Assembly: GCA_007117255.1 (NCBI GenBank)
Contig: SKGU01000363.1
Span: 1 to 18,656, forward strand
DNA length: 18,656 nt
Direction of reading: 5' to 3'
Source of the DNA: Natronohydrobacter sp.
Lineage (GTDB): Bacteria; Pseudomonadota; Alphaproteobacteria; Rhodobacterales; Rhodobacteraceae
Positions 14,104 through 18,656 of the stretch are shown here, one piece after another. The translations under genes and the position numbers were made by a program. Under the pieces are notes generated by a model. The model had not been told where the DNA came from. It worked only from the letters and a program-made list of their open reading frames with translations, and made no database searches. The first letter of the stretch is position 1; each line of letters starts with the position of its first letter.

Positions 14104-16032
14104 ATGTTCGACAAGATCCTGATTGCCAATCGCGGCGAGATCGCCTGCCGGATCATCCGCACCGCGCGATCGATGGGTGTTCGCACAGTCGCGGTCCATT
14201 CAGACGCCGATGCCAATGCTCTGCATGTTGCTCTTGCAGATGAGACCGCCCATATCGGTGGCCCTGCGCCGCGCGACAGTTATTTGCGCGGGGATGCGAT
14301 CATTCAGGCCGCATTGGCGACTGGCGTGCAGGCGATCCATCCGGGCTACGGGTTCCTGTCCGAGAACCCGGATTTCGTCGATGCAGTGGAGGCGGCGGGG
14401 CTGGTCTTCATCGGGCCCACGGCGTCTGCGATCCGCGCAATGGGTCTGAAAGATGCCGCCAAGGCCCTCATGCAAGAAGCCGGTGTGCCAGTTGTGCCTG
14501 GCTATCATGGGTCCAATCAGGACACGGAGCATCTTGCCGGGGCTGCCGATGCCATCGGCTATCCGGTGCTGATCAAGGCCGTGGCGGGTGGTGGCGGCAA
14601 GGGGATGCGGCTGGTCGAGCAGCCTTCACAGTTCATGGACGCGCTTGCCAGTGCCAAGAGTGAGGCGGCCACGGCTTTCGGCAATGAGGCCGTGCTGATC
14701 GAGAAATACATCACCAAGCCGCGCCATATCGAGCTGCAGGTCTTTGGCGATGGCGTTGAAGCCGTGCATCTGTTCGAGCGTGATTGCTCGCTGCAGCGCC
14801 GGCACCAGAAGGTGATCGAGGAAGCGCCGGCGCCGGGTATGACGGATGAGATGCGCGCTGCGATGGGCCAAGCCGCTGTGCGCGCCGCGAAAGCGATCGG
14901 CTACAAGGGCGCGGGCACCGTCGAATTCATCGTTGATGGCAGTCGCGGGCTGCGACCCGACGGGTTCTGGTTCATGGAGATGAACACACGGCTTCAGGTC
15001 GAGCACCCTGTGACCGAGGCGATCACCGGTGTTGATCTGGTTGAATGGCAGCTGCGTGTTGCGGCGGGCGAAGGCTTGCCCTGCACGCAGGACGCCTTGT
15101 CGATCACTGGACATGCCTTTGAGGCGCGTCTTTATGCTGAAGATGTGCCAGCGGGCTTTTTGCCTGCGACCGGGCGCTTGGAGTATCTGCGCTTTCCTGA
15201 TGGCGGGCGCGCCGATACCGGGGTGCGCGCAGGCGATGTGATCAGCCCCTGGTATGACCCGATGATCGCCAAGATCATCACCCATGGCCCCACACGCGCG
15301 ATTGCGCTCAAGCGGTTGGAAGCGGCGCTGGCGGGGACGGATGTGGCAGGGTCAGTGACCAATCTGGCCTTCCTTGGCGCGCTGGCACGGCATGAAGGGT
15401 TTCGCGCGGGCGATGTGGATACAGGCGTGATCGCGCGTGATCTGGAAGCGTTGGTGGCTGTGTCGGAACGCGCGCCTTGGGAATGGGCCGCCGCCGCGGC
15501 TTTCGCAATCGGCCTTGACGCTCTCGGCGCACCGCTTGCCGGGTTCAGCACGTCCGGGCTGATCTGGCAGCAGGTGCCCTTGGCCGATGCAGATATGCGC
15601 ATTGCCGTGACGGGGCCGCGCGCCGCGGTGGTGGATGTCGCAGGGCAGGAGGTCCAGGTTCAGGCCATGGAGGACGGGTTGCGCGTAGCGGGTGCGCCGG
15701 GACTGGTGCGCGGGGTTTGTGCAAACGGAACGGTTTTTCTGTTCGGGCCTGTCCCGCGCGTGTTGGGGCTGGTCGATCCGCTTGACCGCGCCACGGGGCT
15801 TGGAGCCGGGGCGGATGTGGTGCTGGCCCCTATGCCTGGGCTGGTGAAGGCTATCTTCGTGGCACCGGGCGAAGAAGTCGCGGAAGGTGCGCGGCTCGCG
15901 ATCCTGGAGGCGATGAAGATGGAGCATACACTGGTCGCTGCACGCGCAGGCCGTGTGGCCGAAGTGCTGGCCGCGCCGGGTGCTCAGGTCGAGGCGGGCG
16001 CGGCGCTTGTGCGGTTGGAGGACGAGGCATGA
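14104..16032 (+). CDS. liuD: Methylcrotonyl-CoA carboxylase alpha (biotin carboxylase and carrier) subunit
   Basis: The 642-residue product has the order expected for a biotin-dependent carboxylase alpha chain. The biotin carboxylase N-domain starts at once (FDKILIANRGEIACRI); the ATP-grasp domain carries GGGGKGMR (162-169) and EMNTRLQVEHPVTE (292-305); a C-terminal biotin carboxyl carrier domain has EAMKMEH with Lys605 as the biotinylated residue. Role: ATP-dependent carboxylation of its own biotin, which LiuB uses on 3-methylcrotonyl-CoA. The ATG at 14104 has only a weak AAGAG ribosome-binding site; homology starts there. An ATG at 14099 is out of frame. The adjacent liuB and the domain length support MccA over propionyl- or acetyl-CoA carboxylase, though the alpha chain alone would be less certain. 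Confidence 0.96.
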   Translation: MFDKILIANRGEIACRIIRTARSMGVRTVAVHSDADANALHVALADETAHIGGPAPRDSYLRGDAIIQAALATGVQAIHPGYGFLSENPDFVDAVEAAGLVFIGPTASAIRAMGLKDAAKALMQEAGVPVVPGYHGSNQDTEHLAGAADAIGYPVLIKAVAGGGGKGMRLVEQPSQFMDALASAKSEAATAFGNEAVLIEKYITKPRHIELQVFGDGVEAVHLFERDCSLQRRHQKVIEEAPAPGMTDEMRAAMGQAAVRAAKAIGYKGAGTVEFIVDGSRGLRPDGFWFMEMNTRLQVEHPVTEAITGVDLVEWQLRVAAGEGLPCTQDALSITGHAFEARLYAEDVPAGFLPATGRLEYLRFPDGGRADTGVRAGDVISPWYDPMIAKIITHGPTRAIALKRLEAALAGTDVAGSVTNLAFLGALARHEGFRAGDVDTGVIARDLEALVAVSERAPWEWAAAAAFAIGLDALGAPLAGFSTSGLIWQQVPLADADMRIAVTGPRAAVVDVAGQEVQVQAMEDGLRVAGAPGLVRGVCANGTVFLFGPVPRVLGLVDPLDRATGLGAGADVVLAPMPGLVKAIFVAPGEEVAEGARLAILEAMKMEHTLVAARAGRVAEVLAAPGAQVEAGAALVRLEDEA

Positions 16033-16103
16033 GCGCGGGTGCCGGGCCTTGGTGCAGGGGCTGCATTGAGTATTTTTGGCAAGATGAAGGGGCAGGGCGG
16101 TGA
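16029..16103 (+). CDS. Possible 24-codon mini-ORF bridging liuD and the GST gene
   Basis: An ATG at 16029 overlaps the liuD stop (ATGA), and its TGA at 16101-16103 overlaps the GST start codon (GTG at 16100). The encoded peptide has 24 residues with Trp-Cys-Arg-Gly-Cys followed by EYFWQDEG, the latter translated straight from the 26-nt repeat at 16063-16088. No homology is recognised and it may be chance. If translated, it would carry ribosomes from the liuD stop across the 67-nt gap to the GST start. Confidence 0.25.
   Translation: MSAGAGPWCRGCIEYFWQDEGAGR
16063..16088 (+). repeat. Partial copy of the liuB-liuD repeat element
   Basis: These 26 nt are identical to 13982-14007, in the same orientation. 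Only the left arm is present: the inverted right arm and the two GC-rich hairpins are missing. It ends 11 nt before the GST GTG, so the sequence right after it (AAGGGGCAGGG) serves as the GST ribosome-binding region. Confidence 0.85.
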
Positions 16104-16732
16104 TCCGGCTTTGGCATGTGGCGCAGTCGCGCTCGTTCCGGGTGCTCTGGGCGCTCGAAGAGATCGGCGCGGAGTATGAGCTGATCCGCTGTTCTTTCTT
16201 TGACCGGTCGCTGCGCGCGCCGGAGCATCTGGTGCGTTCCCCTGCCGGGCGTGTGCCGGCGCTGGAGGATGGCGCGACGGTGCTCAGCGAAAGCGGGGCG
16301 ATCCTGACATGGTTGGCTGAGACGCGCGCGCTGCATCTGCGTGTGGCTGAGGGGGCTGAGGGGCGCGCGGCGTTTCTGCAGGGGGTGCATTATGCCGAAA
16401 CTCTGGGTGCGCATCTGGCCAATCTGACGCAGCATCATGTCGTGTTGCGCGATGCGTCCATGCGATCGCCTACCGTGATGCGGCTGGAAGCCAAGCGGTT
16501 GGAGAATGCGCTGGGCGCCGTCGGGCCGGGTTGGGCGGCGGGCACGTTCAGTGTCGCGGATGTTGCTCTGGGCTATGCAGTCTGGCTGGCGCGGCGTTTC
16601 GTGACCTTGCCTGAGGGCGCGGCAGAGTATCTGGCAGCTTGCGCATCACGTCCGGCGTTTGAGCGGGCTTTGGTACAGGACGGGCCGCCTGAGATTTACC
16701 TGCGGGACTTCTACCCGCCGCCAGAGGAGTGA
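16100..16732 (+). CDS. Glutathione S-transferase-like protein
   Basis: The 210-residue product has a thioredoxin-like N-terminal domain (about 1-78): IRLWHVAQSRSFRVLWALEE with a candidate active-site serine (Ser10 or Ser12), the cis-proline segment GRVPALED, and the glutathione gamma-glutamyl-binding pair ESGAI. An all-helical C-terminal domain follows, with GTFSVADVALGYAVWL carrying the conserved N-capping Asp of GST folds. Role: glutathione-dependent conjugation or another thiol reaction; the substrate is unknown. It starts with GTG at 16100 behind a GGGGCAGGG stretch. Its presence inside the liu operon suggests a side role such as removing reactive unsaturated acyl-CoA products (inference), but no catalytic step of the pathway needs it. 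The next gene starts 3 nt after its stop. Confidence 0.85.
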   Translation: MIRLWHVAQSRSFRVLWALEEIGAEYELIRCSFFDRSLRAPEHLVRSPAGRVPALEDGATVLSESGAILTWLAETRALHLRVAEGAEGRAAFLQGVHYAETLGAHLANLTQHHVVLRDASMRSPTVMRLEAKRLENALGAVGPGWAAGTFSVADVALGYAVWLARRFVTLPEGAAEYLAACASRPAFERALVQDGPPEIYLRDFYPPPEE

Positions 16733-16735
16733 GCC

Positions 16736-17614
16736 ATGCGCGTGGTCGAGATATTCGAAGTCGGACCTCGCGACGGGTTGCAAAATGAGGCCCGGCTGAT
16801 CCCGGCAACAGAGAAAGTGGCACTGATCAATTGCCTGAGCCTTGCAGGGTTCCGGCGCATCGAAGTTGCGAGTTTCGTCAGCCCGAAATGGGTGCCGCAA
16901 ATGGCGACATCGGCCGAGGTTCTGGGCCAGATCACCCGCGTGCCAGCAGTGCGCTATGCGGCGCTTGCGCCAAACATGCGCGGGCTGCAGGATGCGATCG
17001 CCGCACGCGCCGATGAAGTGGCGATTTTCGGCTCGGCCTCGGAAGGCTTCAGCCGGGCCAATCTGAATTGCACGGTGGAGGAAAGCCTTGCGCGTTTCGC
17101 CCCGGTCGTGAAGGCGGCGCGTGCGGCAGGGGTGCCGGTGCGTGGCTATATTTCCTGCGTGACCGATTGTCCCTTTGACGGGCCGACCCCGCCGGAAGCT
17201 GTGGCGCGGCTTGCGGTTCGTCTGCGCGATATGGGCTGTTATGAGATCAGCCTTGGCGACACGATCGGCCGTGGCACGCCTGATAGCATCGCCGCCATGT
17301 TGCGGGCTGTGCTGCAAGAGCTGCCGCCCGAGATTCTGGCGGGGCATTATCACGACACTGGCGGACGGGCGCTGTCGAATATCGAGGTTTCGCTGGAGCA
17401 TGGCCTGCGGGTTTTTGATGCCGCAGTTGGCGGACTTGGAGGTTGTCCTTATGCGCCTGGTGCCTCTGGCAATGTGGCGACGGAAGCTGTGCATGAATGG
17501 CTGACCGGGATGGGCTGGACAACCGGGCTGGACCGCGCAGTTCTGTCGAAGGCTGCAGATATGGCGCGCGCGATGCGCGAAGGAGGGCAGGATGTATCAG
17601 ACACTCAGCGTTGA
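16736..17614 (+). CDS. liuE: Hydroxymethylglutaryl-CoA lyase
   Basis: The 292-residue product is a TIM-barrel of the HMG-CoA lyase family. Key sites: Arg12 and Asp13 in GPRDGLQNE, metal ligands His204 and His206 in HYHDTGG, the catalytic cysteine loop GLGGCPYAPGASGN with Cys237, and metal-site Asn246. Role: cleaves 3-hydroxy-3-methylglutaryl-CoA to acetyl-CoA and acetoacetate, the last step of leucine degradation. Two places differ from the common family wording: HDTGGRAL where HDTYGQAL is usual, and NVATEAV where an acidic residue usually follows the Glu. Catalytic residues are retained, so activity is expected. The ATG at 16736 has AGAGGAG six nt upstream. The end overlaps the liuC start by 23 nt. 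Confidence 0.95.
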   Translation: MRVVEIFEVGPRDGLQNEARLIPATEKVALINCLSLAGFRRIEVASFVSPKWVPQMATSAEVLGQITRVPAVRYAALAPNMRGLQDAIAARADEVAIFGSASEGFSRANLNCTVEESLARFAPVVKAARAAGVPVRGYISCVTDCPFDGPTPPEAVARLAVRLRDMGCYEISLGDTIGRGTPDSIAAMLRAVLQELPPEILAGHYHDTGGRALSNIEVSLEHGLRVFDAAVGGLGGCPYAPGASGNVATEAVHEWLTGMGWTTGLDRAVLSKAADMARAMREGGQDVSDTQR

Positions 17615-18374
17615 ATGTGACACGCGTGGCGTGGTGACACTGACTTTGAATCGCCCCGAAAAACATAATGTGCTTGATGCACAGATGATCGCGGAACTGA
17701 CCGCGGCCGCGGCGGATCTGGGCGCAGACAAGGCTGTGCGTGTGGTCGTGTTGACCGGGGCGGGGACGAGTTTTTGCGCAGGTGGCGATCTGGGCTGGAT
17801 GAAAGCCCAGATGCAGGCGGATCGTGCAACCCGTGCGCTTGAGGCCGGGAAGCTGGCCGCGATGCTGGGTGCGCTGAACCGGATGCCGAAGCCTCTGATC
17901 GGACGTGTGCAGGGGCAGGCTTTCGGCGGCGGGATCGGCATGATGGCTGTGTGTGATGTGGCCATCGGTGTGATGACAGCAAAATTTGCGCTGACGGAAA
18001 CGCGCCTTGGGCTGATCCCGGCGACAATTGGCCCCTATGTGCTGGCGCGGATGGGGGAGGCCATGGCGCGGCGGGTGTTCATGTCGGGGCGGCGTTTCAA
18101 TGCGGATGAGGCGGTGAACCTTGGCCTTTTGGCGCGTTCCGTGTCGTCAGAAGCCTTGGATGCTGCGATAGAAAAGGAAGTCGCGCCATATCTGACCTGT
18201 GCGCCCGGCGCGGTGGCGCAAGCGAAGGCTTTGGCGCTGCATCTGGGCGCGGGCGTCGGGTCAGACGAAATAGAGCATTCCATTGCGGCGCTCGTGACTT
18301 GCTGGGAAGGGGAAGAGGCGCGCGAGGGGGTGTCTGCCTTTTTTGACAAGCGCAAACCTGATTGGATGACCTGA
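17592..18374 (+). CDS. liuC: Methylglutaconyl-CoA hydratase (enoyl-CoA hydratase family)
   Basis: The 260-residue crotonase-fold product has oxyanion-hole segments FCAGGDLGWM (61-70) and AFGGGIGMMAVCD (110-122), and the catalytic Glu136 in FALTETRLGLIPATIGPYV. The position equal to the second glutamate of rat mitochondrial enoyl-CoA hydratase is Gly116, as I recall for bacterial LiuC-type hydratases, which also share the SPxV/GPYV ending of this motif. Role: hydrates 3-methylglutaconyl-CoA to HMG-CoA, the substrate of LiuE. A perfect AGGAGG at 17581-17586, inside the liuE coding region, sits five nt before the ATG; the genes overlap by 23 nt in different frames. The product could also accept other short enoyl-CoAs. 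It is the last gene of the liu operon; no strong terminator follows. Confidence 0.92.
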   Translation: MYQTLSVECDTRGVVTLTLNRPEKHNVLDAQMIAELTAAAADLGADKAVRVVVLTGAGTSFCAGGDLGWMKAQMQADRATRALEAGKLAAMLGALNRMPKPLIGRVQGQAFGGGIGMMAVCDVAIGVMTAKFALTETRLGLIPATIGPYVLARMGEAMARRVFMSGRRFNADEAVNLGLLARSVSSEALDAAIEKEVAPYLTCAPGAVAQAKALALHLGAGVGSDEIEHSIAALVTCWEGEEAREGVSAFFDKRKPDWMT

Positions 18375-18446
18375 TCGGCCAACAGGCGCGGCAATAGGGT
18401 TTGGTGCAGGGCTCGGTCAGCCAAGGCGAGACGGGAGTCTGTTTGG

Positions 18447-18475
18447 TTGGTATGCCGTTGCATACATTTTATGAA
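18447..18475 (+). promoter_or_regulatory. Promoter candidate with embedded palindrome upstream of nuoA
   Basis: TTGGTA (18447-18452) and TATGAA (18470-18475) are 17 nt apart. A perfect inverted repeat GTATGC (18450-18455), CGTT, GCATAC (18460-18465) overlaps the -35 and spacer, an operator-like layout. The stretch is visibly AT-richer than its surroundings. It lies in the 233-nt gap between liuC and nuoA. Confidence 0.4.
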
Positions 18476-18503
18476 TTTTCCCGCTTCTTGCGTGCGGCTT
18501 TGG

Positions 18504-18532
18504 TTGACCCTGTCTGCTGACAGGAGTAGATG
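18504..18532 (+). promoter_or_regulatory. Second promoter candidate upstream of nuoA
   Basis: TTGACC (18504-18509) and TAGATG (18527-18532) are separated by exactly 17 nt. The spacer contains a small inverted repeat CTGTC (18510-18514), TGCT, GACAG (18519-18523). A start near 18539 would give a leader of about 70 nt before the nuoA GTG. Prediction by eye. Confidence 0.4.
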
Positions 18533-18607
18533 AAGGACAGCCAAGTCGCGGCTGGTCCTTGCTCAAACCGTTTGTTGCACTGACGCTGCGCCAAAAAGGA
18601 GCCAAAG

Positions 18608-18656
18608 GTGGACACCCTACTTGCATCCTACCTGCCTGTCCTGATCTTTCTTGGAA
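18608..18656 (+). CDS. nuoA: NADH-quinone oxidoreductase subunit A, first codons only
   Basis: A GTG at 18608 opens a frame to the right edge encoding 16 residues, (V/M)DTLLASYLPVLIFLG. The pattern of an acidic short start, LxxYLPxLIFLG and entry into the first membrane helix is that of NuoA, the small three-helix membrane subunit of complex I. A strong AAGGAG (18596-18601) sits six nt upstream, which fixes the start. Only about one eighth of the protein is visible, so the call rests on this short motif; a full nuo operon would be expected to follow beyond the window. Confidence 0.7.
   Translation, partial: MDTLLASYLPVLIFLG

Noticed and set aside
13925..14122. 65-codon plus-strand ORF spanning the liuB end and the repeat element
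   Set aside because: It is out of frame with liuB and made largely of translated repeat sequence; I judge it a false ORF produced by the dispersed element.
18471..18533. 20-codon ORF before nuoA
   Set aside because: It has no ribosome-binding site, its ATG lies in a promoter -10 candidate, and it has no recognisable product.

Overview
The window looks like ordinary chromosome from an alphaproteobacterium of the Rhodobacteraceae (Rhodobacterales). The reasons are high G+C with GC-rich third codon positions, an mreB-mreC-mreD-PBP2-rodA block and a leucine-degradation (liu) block with Rhodobacteraceae-like proteins, and a short dispersed repeat whose sequence I recall from intergenic regions of this family. 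Genus and species cannot be fixed from the sequence. There is no phage, plasmid, transposase, CRISPR array, tRNA or rRNA.

Layout, left half. Positions 1-560 (minus) hold the N-terminal part of a DadA-like FAD-dependent D-amino-acid dehydrogenase. Positions 678-1874 (plus) encode a GT61-type glycosyltransferase. Next, on the minus strand, is a cell-shape and wall-elongation operon read from right to left: mreB (start 9334), mreC, mreD, mrdA/PBP2, rodA and a GhrA-like 2-hydroxyacid dehydrogenase. From mreC to ghrA every junction overlaps by 4-8 nt, which suggests translational coupling. mreB is set apart by 122 nt containing a strong two-tier RNA hairpin. After ghrA comes a small one-TM protein with a PilP/GspC-like C-terminal domain (1899-2552, minus).

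Layout, right half. A nucleoside hydrolase (9621-10553, minus) is divergent from the leucine/isovalerate operon: liuA (isovaleryl-CoA dehydrogenase), an LprI/DUF1311-type secreted protein, liuB (methylcrotonyl-CoA carboxylase beta), liuD (biotin-carrying alpha), a glutathione-S-transferase-like protein, liuE (HMG-CoA lyase) and liuC (methylglutaconyl-CoA hydratase). The five liu enzymes take isovaleryl-CoA to acetyl-CoA plus acetoacetate. A promoter and a 22-bp palindromic operator candidate lie just before liuA. The window ends at the first codons of nuoA (complex I), with two promoter candidates upstream.

I see no clearly new multi-gene system. The points most worth checking are: the secreted LprI-like gene overlapping both liu neighbours; a repeat element splitting liuB from liuD, with a 26-nt exact partial copy after liuD; a 24-codon mini-ORF that overlaps the liuD stop and the GST start; the liuA operator; and the mreB-mreC hairpin.
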